DNA of 64,000 bases from Gymnogyps californianus (GCF_018139145.2 NC_059482.1:12505794-12569793); one strand, 5' to 3'. Shown: positions 36,601 to 47,791, counted from the stretch's first letter. A program made the numbers and translations. Notes: generated from the letters alone by a model not told the origin.

Positions 36601-39600
36601 GCAGTACTGGTGGCGGGTATAGATTACGCATCTGTTCTTGCATGTTTAGATTTGATCAATTCTCTTTTGTGCTCTTCAACCTAAGAATGGTATTAATTTA
36701 CACATGATCTGACTTCAGTGCACACCAAATCTATTTGCTTAAGATAGGTAGCTGCCAAGGAGCACATTTCACTGGTTTTCTACACGTAGTATTAGTGGCT
36801 TCCAGTTCTTCATTCAGTTTACAGTGGTAGTCCCGTGTGATGTCCATGTGATTTGACAGCAATCCATCTGAGAAAGCATTACTGCTTTTGAAATCAGCAA
36901 AAATGCTGTTTAAAAAAGCCACCAACCACTTGTTTGGTTTAGTGAGGTATTGCCATGATAGTTTCTATATTAAGCTCTTAATTTGCTCCTTCCTACAAAT
37001 CGGGTCCAAAATAACTGTTAACAAAACAAAAGCATTTTGGTGCGTAGCATAAGACGCTGTTTTCCTTAAGCATTTAGGAAGTGTAGAGAATAAGGCATAG
37101 CACTAGTGATGGGAGAAAGGTGTTATCCTTAGCTGATTCATTTTACAGTTTGGACTACGTTAAATCTGTGTTGACAAAGCATGCTTTGAAAAAATTCATA
37201 AGGTGCTTAGTGTTGCAGACAGATTCTGGTTTTGTTTTGCAAATCTAAAACTAGCATAGAGGATAGGCAAGGCTAACACTCGCAGTGTCCCACCTGTTGT
37301 CTGGTATTTAAGCAGACGCATAATATGCCATTATCGTCACCAGGAACATACATATGCATAAAAAGTATTAGGGATGGATCATGACATTGTGAGTCATGGA
37401 AATTGAATATTTAGACTTGGCTTATCATTAAAGGGCAAAAGTTTTATCACTGCATATGTATTCTACTGGAAATAAACAACAGTATCAGCTCAGTGAATAC
37501 ACATGTGCTCTGGACCTTTCCTAATTATCTAACTGAATCAGCAATTTAAAATTCTGTTAGTAAAGATGTCCAAATATTCAGATACCTGCTACCTGCTTCT
37601 ACACATGGGTAACACCAAAAAACATGTGCTTTTCAGTGGCAAAATCACTGGAGAAGAAAAGTCTTTTTTTATTTTTCTTAAGGTTTAAAACCTCCAGGGC
37701 AGTTAGAGAACCATGTTTTTCATTGAACTGTGTCTTTTTGAAATTCACAAGCTTGACATGTCATTGGCATGACGTGTCTCAGTCCGTTACACAGAAATGC
37801 CACATTACACTGTGTGACGTGACAGGCTGACAAAAAGGGACATGACGCACCAGCCCAATGGGATGTCAAGCCTGAGAAATTTAAGCCATGCTGTTTGCTT
37901 AAATAAAAAAAGCAAGGGGGGGGCACACTCCATGCTGATGTCCAGTACTGTTGGATTTTACAGTTTCTAAAAGGTTTTCTTGGTTCAGTCAGGCCTCCCT
38001 CTTGTGTTTGATAGTAAACCAGGCAAATATAAGTTTCTGCTTTTGTATGTTTTATCCTGTGGGACCACACAGTCTTGAGTTCCTCCACAATACTTGGCAA
38101 ACCTTTGTAAAAATCCTGTATACTTGCAGCACTTGTGACATGGGGATCTGAGTTACAGAAGTACATTGTACTACATTTGGGATTGCTACATGCATAAACA
38201 AGAATTGTTCAAAGATCACGGTGATAACATGACATGCTGTAAGTCACCGTTCAAAATCTATGAAGGTTTTAGAAATTATTTTTAGTCATGTTAGGCTTCT
38301 AGAAGATAGTATAAAGTCCATCCACGGTAGGACAAATGGAAGGGGAGGAGAGCTTAGAAGAATTAAAAGATTGTTAATAGACAAGTTTTTCTTCTGAAAA
38401 AGGCTTTCCCTCAATATTTGTTTCCTTTAAGTAGCAGCGAAAGTATTTCAATAATCTCTAAAGAGTTTAAGAACAATATACTTAATTACTATGAGTAATT
38501 TCAGAGCTAATTAATGTGATAAATCTCTATAGTGAAGTATTCTTAGCTACTGATCAACATAAAATGAAATAGATTAAAGTCAGTGCAGATGTATCTTCTA
38601 GTTAATTTTACATTTGGTGTGGAATGGTGAAAATGAGCATACAGACATATGTACACATTTTATTTTAGAATTTGAATGTTCTGAGTTGCATCATCTATAT
38701 ATGCTTTTAATGCAGTCATTTGCATGCAGACTTTGGCATGGATCTTTTTTTAATAGATTGCAATAATGGGTTGAGTTAAAACAGACAAATTAAATTTAGT
38801 ATTATTAAAAACCTGTCATGATTGTTCATCTATTAAAAATAATAATTCACTCATGGGTAAAAAGTGCAAGAAATAAATTGCTGCGTACATTTTCGTTAGA
38901 TTCTTTACATTTTATACATTGTAAAAATTTTATATAGACATAACAATCTAAAATGAAATGTCTTCCTTCTGGGTTGCTAAACATATGGAATAGACTTTGA
39001 CTACAAGAGCATAAATCAGCTAAAATACACATTTATAATGCTAGTGGGATGTGACCTTAAATGTGAGTCTGAACATTGCTTCTGTAATTCCTGGTGGTAA
39101 ACAATATCCTTCCACTTTCTCTCATCAATATGCTTGAAACTGATGAAAGAAGTTGGTCTATAAGTACAAATTCTCCTTTGCGGAAACATTTTCCCATCTT
39201 TTTGCAAAGAGACTTTCCTGAACTATGATTGGTTTCAGTTTATGTACAGTCTTTCCACTGACTTAGGTGTATTTTGGCTTGTGTCCAAAAATATATTTTT
39301 CAGACTGGACAGATTCTGAGAATTCTTTTTCAGAAAGAAGTCTGGTTCTAGTTTAAAGTAGCAGTGTTGTTGAGAATCTCTTCCTCTTCTCAAAATGTTC
39401 ATACCCAGCTCCAAAGACACGGATACAGTGCATGAATAATTGTCCATGGCAGGTCCCTCTGACCTTCCACACCTGTTTACTCCCCTATGTGCTGGCTGAC
39501 AGGGCATCTGAGATTGTGTCCCATGGATGTCTGCATCAGGTATTGTAATGAGGTCTCAAGCTACCACCTGTAGGAAAGGCACTTGCGATCTGCATGCTCG

Positions 39601-39668
39601 TAGAAATGGCCATAGTGAGAATAATAAACTGTAAGATCAGAGAAGGGTGCTTGAACACCAAACACTTT

Positions 39669-39673
39669 CCCTC
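39669..39673. repeat. Target-site duplication of LTR A copy 2, left
   Basis: CCCTC immediately precedes the LTR and is repeated at 40237-40241. Confidence 0.88.
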
Positions 39674-39797
39674 TGTTGTGGTTTAACCCCAGCCAGCAAC
39701 TAAGCACCATGCAGCCGCTCACTCGCTCCCCCCTCCCAGTGGGATGGGGGAGAGAATTGGACCCCCCCCCACACCTCGTGGGTTGAGATAAAGACAG

Positions 39798-39803
39798 TTT
39801 AAT
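39798..39803 (-). promoter_or_regulatory. Poly-A signal of LTR A copy 2
   Basis: ATTAAA on the minus strand, in the context CCTATTAAACTG, at the position conserved among the three family A copies. Confidence 0.55.
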
Positions 39804-39957
39804 AGGACAGAAAGGAAGGGAAAATAATGATAATATGACAATAATAATACTAAAAGAATTAGACTATACAAAACAAGTGATGCACAATGCAATTGCTCAC
39901 CACTTGCCCAGTTAGTTCCCAAGCAGCGATCTGCCCCTCCCGGCCAACTCCCCCCGC

Positions 39958-39965
39958 TTTATATA
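39958..39965 (-). promoter_or_regulatory. TATA box of LTR A copy 2
   Basis: TATATAAA on the minus strand in the context CCCAGTATATAAAGCGG. It matches the other copies up to the base after the box. Confidence 0.6.
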
Positions 39966-40121
39966 CTGGGCATGACATCATATGGTATGGAATATTCCTT
40001 TGGCCAGTCTGGGTCAGCTGTCCTGGCTGTGTCTCCTCCCAACTTCTTGTGCCCCTCCAGCCTTCTTGCTGGCTGGGCATGAGAAGCTGAAAAATCCTTG
40101 ACTTGGTATAAACACTACTTA

Positions 40122-40145
40122 ACACACTGATGTTTTTAGTTGTGC
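40122..40145 (-). other. 24-bp inverted block in U3 of LTR A copy 2
   Basis: On the plus strand this block reads ACACACTGATG...GTTGTGC between CTACTTA and TATCA. In copy 3 the same two flanks (47934-47940 and 47965-47969) enclose the reverse complement, GCAACAAC...GTGTGT. Copy 1 (24888-24911, opposite strand) agrees with copy 3. The flanks align without gain or loss, so the block has flipped in place. Apart from a one-base shift in two short runs, the inverted sequences match. Confidence 0.85.
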
Positions 40146-40236
40146 TATCAACATTATTCTCATACTAAATCCAAAACATAACACTATACCAGCTACTAGG
40201 AAAAAAATTAACTCTATCCCAGCCAAAACCAGGACA

Positions 40237-40241
40237 CCCTC
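40237..40241. repeat. Target-site duplication of LTR A copy 2, right
   Basis: CCCTC directly after the LTR end, identical to 39669-39673. Confidence 0.88.
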
Positions 40242-40959
40242 TTTCCCCAGGGAACGAGGGAGAAACTTGAAGAGAATGGCAGAGGCAAACCATGGTGCAA
40301 GGCACAGTGAGGGGTATCGTGAGACATACCATTGCCAAGGCAGAGCAATAGGATGTTTGGTATCTGGATTGCATGTTTTTACTGCTACATTGGTCTGTGG
40401 ATGTGCATCAGTCTAAAAATACCTGTTCTGTAAAACTGATGGCCAGCATTTTGGGAGGATGTAATCTTTACACAAAAACATGTATGCACAGATTTTGAAA
40501 TGTGGAGCTGTAATACATAAACCAACATGCAATTTCTGCACAGAAATGTGTAGAAAGGTAGCAGCAGAGTAAGAAGGGACTGGATAACCAGCGCTACCTA
40601 AATTGTTAAACTTGCCTCTTCGCTGCAAAGGGGTGTAGGTTTTGTAGCTGGACTTTGCAGCTATACTGCTATAGTATCACCAAACTAATGTCAGGAGCTC
40701 AGTTAGATTCTCTTTCTGCAGTTACTTCTGCTTTAACATGGCTATTAAGACTTGCCTGTGCAGTCTGCTATTGTGGGGACCTCTGGAGTAGTAGGTTTCA
40801 AAATTGAGATGAATGGATCAGTTCAAAGCTGTTAGAATTTTTTTTTTTAAGACTTCATGCATGCAGGCTAGTATGGTAGTGCATCTATGTTACATATTCA
40901 GCTGAGAAATGTGAGAACTATACAAGTCACGTACATTTTCCAAATGGAAGTAGTTGCTC

Positions 40960-40967
40960 TGACGTCA
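40960..40967. promoter_or_regulatory. Perfect CRE palindrome
   Basis: TGACGTCA is the full palindromic site for CREB/ATF-type factors. CpG is rare in this region, which makes an intact CRE less likely to be accidental. About 100 bases downstream lies GAGCATGCATAATGAA, another factor-site-like word. There is no adjacent promoter or exon, so a distal enhancer would be the only role; this is inference. Confidence 0.35.
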
Positions 40968-41686
40968 TAGTATTTCTGAAGCTGGACTTTTAAACATGTG
41001 ACTGTTTTTATCCAGATCCAGCTCTGCCATTCTCGACTCCTTGGTGTAGCTCAGCCTCTGAGCATGCATAATGAAGCTATTAGTATTTTATGAATTGAAC
41101 TCTTTTTCTCTTGGGGAAGGGAGGGCTTCCTGAGTATGTTAAGCAAAGCAGAATTCATATGAATCATATGGCTGAATTACAGTACATCTACTTATGCCCT
41201 TGAACTTTATGATCTGCTGCAAAAGACACGAACGTTTGTAAAGGTATGGAAAGGGTATGATCTGGGAGCAGCGCTCAATATGTTAAACATTAATTAAAGC
41301 TGAAGAAATCTAAGTTTGTTATGGAAACAAAGAGAAACACAGAACAGTGTGCTGCAAGCCAAGTCCCTGAGATATTAAAGAATCCTGCTTTGAGAATCTT
41401 ATCATCAGCTCCCAAAACACATTTGCTAGAAGTTCTCCAGTGATTTTTTCTTCCTATATTTTGAATTCTCTCTGTTTGGAAAATCCAGACTCCCTTTTCC
41501 TTTAAATTTAATGTTGATACATATTCCAGAAGCACAAGAAGGATCTGAAACTATGAAGCCTAATGATACTGCTTTGGATTTTTAGCTCTAATGAATAACA
41601 CTGCTTTCATGGCTAATGGTCTGGGTCAGTGGTACAGCTAAATCAGTTAAAAATAGGCAGATTAACTTGATAGTTTGCTAGTGGTG

Positions 41687-41776
41687 TTTTTTTTGTTTTT
41701 CTTTGTTTTTTTAAAGGTGTGGGTGGCTTTTTTTGTAGGGTGTGGGTTGGTTTTTTTTTTTTGTTTGTTTGTTTTT
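41687..41776. repeat. T/G-rich low-complexity tract
   Basis: Blocks of T are separated by GGTGTGGG-type words and end in TTTG units. It resembles 7704-7737 and 42608-42646. Confidence 0.7.
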
Positions 41777-42607
41777 AAAAACCTGTGGTCCTGTTACTGC
41801 TGGATAAAATCTACCACAGCTGCTTTGGCAGAGGCTGTGCTATTTTGAGCACTTTGATTTTAGCCATATCCTTTTTGTTATTGTATTTTGAGGCATAAGT
41901 TATGCTTGGTGTTTGGACTGTGACTTTTGGAAATAAAATTTTAAACAATAGGCGTTCTTGGGTTTGGAGGACTGGTTTGTGGGTTTTTTTTTGTTCTTCA
42001 GAGTCTTTAGCTTCCTTAGGCTTTATTTACACAACATTATGCATGTCTCTGCTCCTGTAATTTGCAGATTCAAATGGTAATAATCGCGCTCTTTGTGCTG
42101 GACAAAGAAGCTTAGAATTTGCATCCTTGTCCATGTAAGAGTGGCACATGAACCGAGTGGCTGCAAATTCTACTTGAGTATATACAAGCATGAGAACTTT
42201 AAAAGTACATGTATGTTTTCTTAAATCTGCAGAACATGATACACTGTGAAGACAGCATTCAGTTGCATTTGCTCAGGGAGCACACTGGTAGACAGATGGG
42301 CTTTGAGAACAAAAGTGACAAATGTCATAAATTTCTCTTAAAGAAAAGTGCTATCACTTCTGCTACTTGCTTACATATGTTTTCAAGCATGACTGTCTTA
42401 AGTGTTGCTGATAAGTTACATTGCACTGATAATTCTGTTACATCTTGGGGTTTTCAAGAAAGGGTTAAATTCTCCAAGAATTCTGTTACTCTGAATTCTG
42501 CTGATTCACACTCAGTGGATGCAGTCAAAGCAAGATTGTTAAAGCAATCCTGATTGTTGGACAGATAATTACATTTTGAAAGAATAGAATACGGGTTTTC
42601 ATGTGTG

Positions 42608-42646
42608 TTGGGGTTTTTTTTGTTGGTTTTTTTGTTTGTTTGTTTT
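42608..42646. repeat. T/G-rich low-complexity tract
   Basis: TTGGGG leads into T8, then TTGG, T7 and TTTG units, the same style as 7704-7737. Confidence 0.7.
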
Positions 42647-43172
42647 CTATTGGAGCAGATTGCTGTAGGTGTTATCTGTTTTCAAAAAGCTTTTCTGAGC
42701 ACAAGAATGCACAGGCCCTTTTTAGATTGTTCTCACCTGCTATGAACTCCTTCTAGCTCAGGATGTTGATCACTTCTTTCCTAACAGTGTGTTCCCTTAG
42801 AGCATTGTAAAATACGCTAATAGAATTTTGCCTACTAAATTGTATTCGCTCTGTGTTTACTTTGTTAGAATCCCCTCCTTTATTAGATGAGAATTTTTTC
42901 AAAAGAAAAAACAAGTGAACACCTCCCTTGTATCATCTGCTCCAGTTTCATAACCTCAAACATTAGCAATTGAATTTCTCTTGAACTCGTAAACCACCTT
43001 ACCAACTGCTGCCTCCTGTAGTTTAGCAGGGGAGCAAACAATGGAACTGTCATAAGATCAGAATTTTCCTTCAGGAAAGATCGGGTGGAAGGTTACACAG
43101 GCTGCCTGGATGAACTTGCTTGGGACTTCTGCCTACCATCCCTGAACGTAGGCTTGGCATTATGCAGCTACT

Positions 43173-43184
43173 GCGTGCGTGCGT
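43173..43184. repeat. (GCGT)3 tetranucleotide run
   Basis: Three GCGT units give three CpG in 12 bases within CpG-poor DNA. Short simple repeat. Confidence 0.6.
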
Positions 43185-43539
43185 ACTCTGGTTGTATTTA
43201 AAGTAGGGTTCACACCTTGAAATGTCTGGATGTCTGTTCACCCCTGAGCTTGTAAACTTGTGGTTGATACGATGAATCTTCCTAATCAGACTGAGGGTTG
43301 CATTAACTTTCCAAATTGAAAAATATTTTCTACATCTGACTAGGAGTGTTTACTCTGTTTTTAAAGTTGGTTTGATGGTAACTGTAGGTAAGTGCCCACC
43401 TAAAACAAGTGATACTCACAAAATGTTATGCATCCAGGTAGTTGAGCTGTGACAAGGGAAGATGGGAATTATTTCACTTTCATTTGCCTGAAGCATAGGC
43501 AGGTAAAAAGACCAGATTAAATGCTTTTTGTGATTTCTG

Positions 43540-43557
43540 CCCCCCCCCCCCCCCCCC
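43540..43557. repeat. Poly-C tract, 18 bases
   Basis: There are 18 uninterrupted C following TGATTTCTG. Long C runs are uncommon in AT-rich DNA and are prone to sequencing and assembly error. Confidence 0.9.
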
Positions 43558-44397
43558 ATTTTGTTTATTCAGTGAACAGTGCCTAAAGGGTGTATTCTCT
43601 CTTGAATGTGTACAACTACCAAAGGAGATAATGTCGGATACTTTAATTTAAATAGGCTCTTTAAATTTATGATTAAATAGTAATGTTAGTGTGAGACATG
43701 GAGAAGGAATGCTATGTAGCCTATGTGCATTGAAATTCTTATTCAAACATGAAGTCCATGATTTTGGTAATGACCTCTCGTATAGTACAGAGATTTGCGA
43801 AAAATCAAGCATTTGTTAGTACATTTTGGAATTAAATGTTTTTAAGAATATTGAAACTAAAAAGTGGTCAAATAACTACTACTAGCCTTTGAAACATCGC
43901 CAAGCATAATGTCATATTCTTAGGGCATGAATGGTTTTAGGAAGGAATCGGGGGCTTTCTGTAGCTATTTACTAATGGCAAAAGATAACTGAGAGATGGA
44001 AAACTGTAAATGCACAGCAAAATGTGTTTAAATACTGTCCTCATGGGCATCTTCTTTCCCTTAAAATTTACTCTTATGGTTTCATATGCTATGTATGATA
44101 TCCTGTGGGATAATTAACAGTGCTGATGTGCAGGGAATATCCAAATTACCTGGTCCAGTTTGGTCATGATGTAGGTAGCAGTGTAAGGTGTTTATAGTCC
44201 TTGCAAGGGAAATAATTAAATGCAGACTGTTTCTCATTTTAGGCATGGTGTTGACTATGTCTTTTTCATAGTAAAAGGCAGTATTGGCCATAAGGTAACA
44301 GTAGTGGACCTGATCTTGATGTATGTTAATTGTAGCCTGTGCTAAGGTGCTATCTGCATGGGTAGCTCTGAGCTTTTCTGTCCAATGTAAAACTTCC

Positions 44398-44420
44398 TTT
44401 TTTTTTTTTTGTGTGTGTGT
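44398..44420. repeat. T13 followed by (GT)5
   Basis: Simple sequence: 13 T, then five GT units, then TGTGC. No gene association. Confidence 0.8.
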
Positions 44421-45987
44421 TGTGCAAGTGTGGAAGGCAAAAAGCTCAGGCGATGACATTACTGTCACCTGCTTAAAACAGTATGAAGTTCTTCAAGAAT
44501 CGGCATAATCTCCAGGGTTCACTGTTTTCTATGAAAGCATTTATTTCAGTCAAAATATTTCACGTTCTTCTCTACACAGACATTTCAAGAAAAGTTAAAA
44601 ACGTGCCATTTTAAAGGGAGACCTTACCTTTCTTTACAAATACACCTACTTTAAGTAGATCGTACCATTGTGGAATCAAATCGTACACCTTATTAGGCAC
44701 ACATGATTCACATGAAAACTAAATAAACTGAGATGCTTCTAATAAAAGATGTGATTGAAACTGTTTTAGATTGATGAACAAACCTTTCTGTTCACCTTCT
44801 TTATTTTTAATTCATTGTTTTATCTAGTGTCTTCCTCAATAACTGACCCTTTAATTCTGTTTAAATTAAAACCAAAATAAAGTCTCCTGTTTTTTTAATT
44901 TTCTTTAATTTTATATGTATGATTTGCCCTCTCAGAGCAAGGGAAAACAATCTTGCCCATCTGCTTGTAAAAGCATGATGAATCTTTTGAATATGCGAAT
45001 GTAAGATCTGTTGTTCAAGATGTCATGTTTTTCCCTCTGTTGTTAGCTAGGAGACAACATGGAATACCCTGATTTACCTGTGTAATCCCAGTGTGTCTCA
45101 GGTGCCAGGACTTGCTGTTGAGATCAGCATGTCTCCTGTCAGAAATGGTTGGAGTGAGACAGGGACGGCATGACCACTGGGCGCAAAAAGCTACAGAGGT
45201 CAGGTTTCAAGGACAGCCAGCATGGCAGTGATGTGGCAGTGACAAGTTGTCAAGCGAGCAAATATAAAAGCGGGGTTGGGAGGGAAGGAGAAGGAAAAAG
45301 TCTTGTCATTTCTGATGAAATATTCAGCATAGCAGGTAGCAATGGACTGAATGGATTACACTCATGAGTTTGGTGATTGTTTTTTAAGAATGGTGGAGAG
45401 CTGATTGCTCACAGTGTAGACCTGTTCAGTGGTTGCGAATGCTTTGTTTACTAGTCTGATGATGTTCCACAAGAGATGTCCGTCATAAATTGCCTACTTT
45501 AAATTTTTTATTAAATTAAATATTACACTCTTGTTTATAACGTAGCCACATCAATTGGGTAAGACACCTTTTAAAGCCCTAAACTGCTGTTAAGTCATTC
45601 GTATAGATCCTTGAGTTGCTATGGAGTGATGCATCTTAGAGAAATTTGGAAGGAAAACTATAATATGGATGCCAGTTCTGAATGATCTTAAATAATCATA
45701 ATTAACAACTCTGCTGTGTAATTTTGTTGGTTTGTTTTCAGACACTTTTCATTTTATTTTGAATTTTTTCATATTGTATTGAATTGAAACACTTCTGTTT
45801 GTAGTTCTGTGTATTCCATAGTATATGAGATAATAGCATACTTTATTTGTCCCTGAAACAGACCGCAGTAATATGGTGACTTTTATCTCCTGGCATATTT
45901 GCAGAGTTCTCGATACCAGTTTTCTTAATGGTAAGAGCATTCTACTACATGCACATTATTCCTTGGATCGGTAATACTTTCACCAGC

Positions 45988-46030
45988 CTGCATATGTGTA
46001 CATGCACACTAATTCTGCATGTATATGCAG
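45988..46030. repeat. Imperfect inverted repeat (hairpin-capable)
   Basis: The left arm at 45988-46006 (CTGCATATGTGTACATGCA) pairs with the right arm at 46016-46030 (TGCATGTATATGCAG), apart from a four-base bulge in the left arm. The loop is nine bases. Arms rich in TGCATG/CATATG could also be clustered homeodomain or POU-type sites. Confidence 0.5.
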
Positions 46031-47142
46031 AATAAATGTTAATTTAAGCTTGATTAGTGTAATCTCATTAAGAATAAATACTACCAGAAGTGTATCATGA
46101 TTCCCAGTGAAGTCCTTGAATAGCTTGCTATAATATGAGGAAAAACGGTGTATTTGTCTACTGAAAGAATGCCTGCGTATTCTGCTATGTAGAATTTAGC
46201 AATTTAGCAATCATAGTTCTTTTTTGTTAATGTGCACATTTATTCTTAAATTAGTAAATATGATCAAATGCTTTATTGTGGATATATATGGAAAAATGCT
46301 TTAACTGTGTTCTGTATTAGATTTCTTTAGAGTGTACTTTTAACTGCCATCAATTACTTTTTAAGTTTAACTTTTGATTTCTTTACATGAGGGAGCAGCT
46401 GTATATTGACAACTAGTGACGCTGAAGGGAGAAATATAAAGTTCTCTTTACTATCCTACTCTCTTCTTTCTATCTAAAACAATTTAATTATTTTTTAATT
46501 CATCTGCAGCTGCTCAGGTTATAGTTGTGGCAGTGGGGGGATAGAAGGAATAAAAACAGCCGAAATCCATAGTCAATAAGTCAGTATTTAAAAATGGATG
46601 AATATTACTTTTTAGTCCCTCTAAAATAGGCTTAGTTGCTTGAGAACATAGATGGAAGAAGAAAAATTTCCTGAGGCAAAATGGTCTTGGAATGAAAAGA
46701 GAAAATAAGTTTAAATGAAAACAAAGCTATGAAAATGTTTAATGATTCAATGCAGTTTTGTCTCATTAAAGAGCAATATAGCTAAAGAGTAACCTTAAGA
46801 GTTTAAATATAAAAACAGATGCAAGAAAAAAGACAGAAGTCAGTATGTAGAGTGCGTGAGAGGAGCTTGCATGGGGAGCCTGTCAACTGGGATCTTGCAC
46901 ACCTGAGGGCTGCTAAGCATCAGCATCTTTGCCACAGTAATGCTTGAACTATGCTTCCAGCCAAATCACTGTGTCTTATCTCTTGCTGTGGATTTTTGGT
47001 AGTGGATTCTCAGAGTTGCAAGCTGCCTCTCATGCTGCAACGTGCTCTCACTCCCTGCTGATGCACACTGCAGGTGATAACACAAAGATATCAAAGGCTT
47101 TTCCTTCAGTCTCCCTCTCCAGAGCTCCATGTCTTCCAAGTT

Positions 47143-47167
47143 AAAAAAAAAAAAAAAAAAAAAAAAA
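47143..47167 (+). repeat. Poly-A tract, 25 bases
   Basis: There are 25 uninterrupted A after CCATGTCTTCCAAGTT. No AATAAA lies just upstream, and the preceding 300 bases show no recognisable transcript. A retroposed tail is possible but unproven. Confidence 0.9.
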
Positions 47168-47442
47168 GTGGAACAGAGATTTCTGAGGTGGACTAAAGCA
47201 ACCCCCCCCAAAAGGTGTATGTTGAAACTCAGCAAAGAAATTATTCAATATTGATAATCTGGCAATGTGATATGCTCTTTTCTCAGAATAAGACTTGGAA
47301 TTTGAAGTGCCTGTAAAAGAGAATTTGGACTTTCATTTTTAAAATGCAGATTTCTAGTCTTTTCCTAGTAAAAGTTTCCTTGGAAATGTAAATTCATGCT
47401 TCCTGTGAATGGAAGGCCTTTTCAGTTACCCCATTATGAAAT

Positions 47443-47447
47443 ATGAG
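47443..47447. repeat. Target-site duplication of LTR A copy 3, left
   Basis: ATGAG immediately precedes the LTR and is repeated at 48056-48060. Confidence 0.9.
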
Positions 47448-47580
47448 TGTTGTGGTTTAACCCCAGCCAGCAACTAAGCACCACGCACCTGCTCACCCCT
47501 TCCCTCTCCCCGCTCCCAGTGGGATGGGAAGGAGGATCGGGGAAAAAAAAAGTAAAACTCGTGGGTTGAGATAAGAATGG

Positions 47581-47586
47581 TTTAAT
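47581..47586 (-). promoter_or_regulatory. Poly-A signal of LTR A copy 3
   Basis: ATTAAA on the minus strand in the context TTATTAAACCATTC, the same position as in copies 1 and 2. Confidence 0.6.
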
Positions 47587-47612
47587 AACTAAACTAAAAT
47601 ATAATACTAACA

Positions 47613-47645
47613 ATAATAATAATAAAAATATAATAATAATAATTG
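47613..47645. repeat. AAT-type microsatellite inside LTR A copy 3
   Basis: Repeated AAT units with one AAAATAT interruption (minus strand ATT). Copy 1 has a shorter, differently interrupted ATT array at the same place (about 25212-25240), so the array length varies between copies. Confidence 0.75.
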
Positions 47646-47783
47646 TAACAAAAGCAATATAACCAAAAAAAAAGAGAGAGAAATAAAACCCAAGAAGAGA
47701 CAAGCGATGCACAATGCGAGTGCTCACCACCTGCTGACTGATGCCTGAGCAGCGATCCTCCCCTCCCAGCCAACTCCCCCCCA

Positions 47784-47791
47784 TTTATATA
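47784..47791 (-). promoter_or_regulatory. TATA box of LTR A copy 3
   Basis: TATATAAA on the minus strand in the context CCCAGTATATAAATGG, identical to copy 1. Confidence 0.65.

Larger units (their letters stand above)
25397..39668. other. AT-rich non-coding stretch, no gene recognised
   Basis: No frame resembles a known protein. The longest, at 37720-38166 on the minus strand (148 codons), is within what chance allows over 64 kb in six frames. Seen inside: two T25 tracts (26506-26530, 30669-30693), a (TG)7 run (26775-26788), an A-rich patch (28568-28593), a GTAAGTAAA minisatellite (29561-29634), one exon-like segment (29333-29408), a small CpG cluster (32861-32880) and paired TGACGTG motifs (37770-37821). 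Confidence 0.55.
39674..40236 (-). mobile_element. Solo LTR, avian ERV family A, copy 2, with internal inversion
   Basis: On the minus strand it begins TGTCCTGGTTTTGGC and ends AAACCACAACA, flanked by the exact duplication CCCTC. It is 563 bp. It shares the TATA context and the U5 words with the other copies but is clearly more diverged. Its U3 contains a 24-bp block (40122-40145) in opposite orientation to copies 1 and 3, plus an extra GC-rich insertion near the CCAGCCAGCAAG region and a C9 run at 39762-39770. No viral interior is attached. The differences suggest a separate subfamily or an older insertion. Confidence 0.93.
40242..47442. other. AT-rich non-coding stretch, no gene recognised
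   Basis: No gene is recognised. Seen inside: a perfect CRE palindrome (40960-40967), a 12-bp palindrome ATTCATATGAAT (41153-41164), two G/T low-complexity tracts (41687-41776, 42608-42646), a (GCGT)3 run (43173-43184), a C18 tract (43540-43557), a T13 plus (GT)5 run (44398-44420), an imperfect hairpin (45988-46030) and an A25 tract (47143-47167). The remainder is plain single-copy DNA. Confidence 0.55.

Noticed and set aside
37720..38166. Longest open frame in the window, 148 codons, minus strand
   Set aside because: It resembles no protein family I know, has no domain, signal peptide or repeat pattern, and one frame of about this length is roughly what chance gives across six frames of 64 kb. 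No promoter or splice context supports it.
46944..47167. Possible processed retrocopy ending in A25
   Set aside because: No AATAAA, no recognisable transcript and no target-site duplication around the tract.
47434..47784. 116-codon minus-strand frame with a hydrophobic stretch
   Set aside because: It covers the R/U5 of LTR A copy 3; the apparent membrane segment is translation of the ATT/T-rich array.
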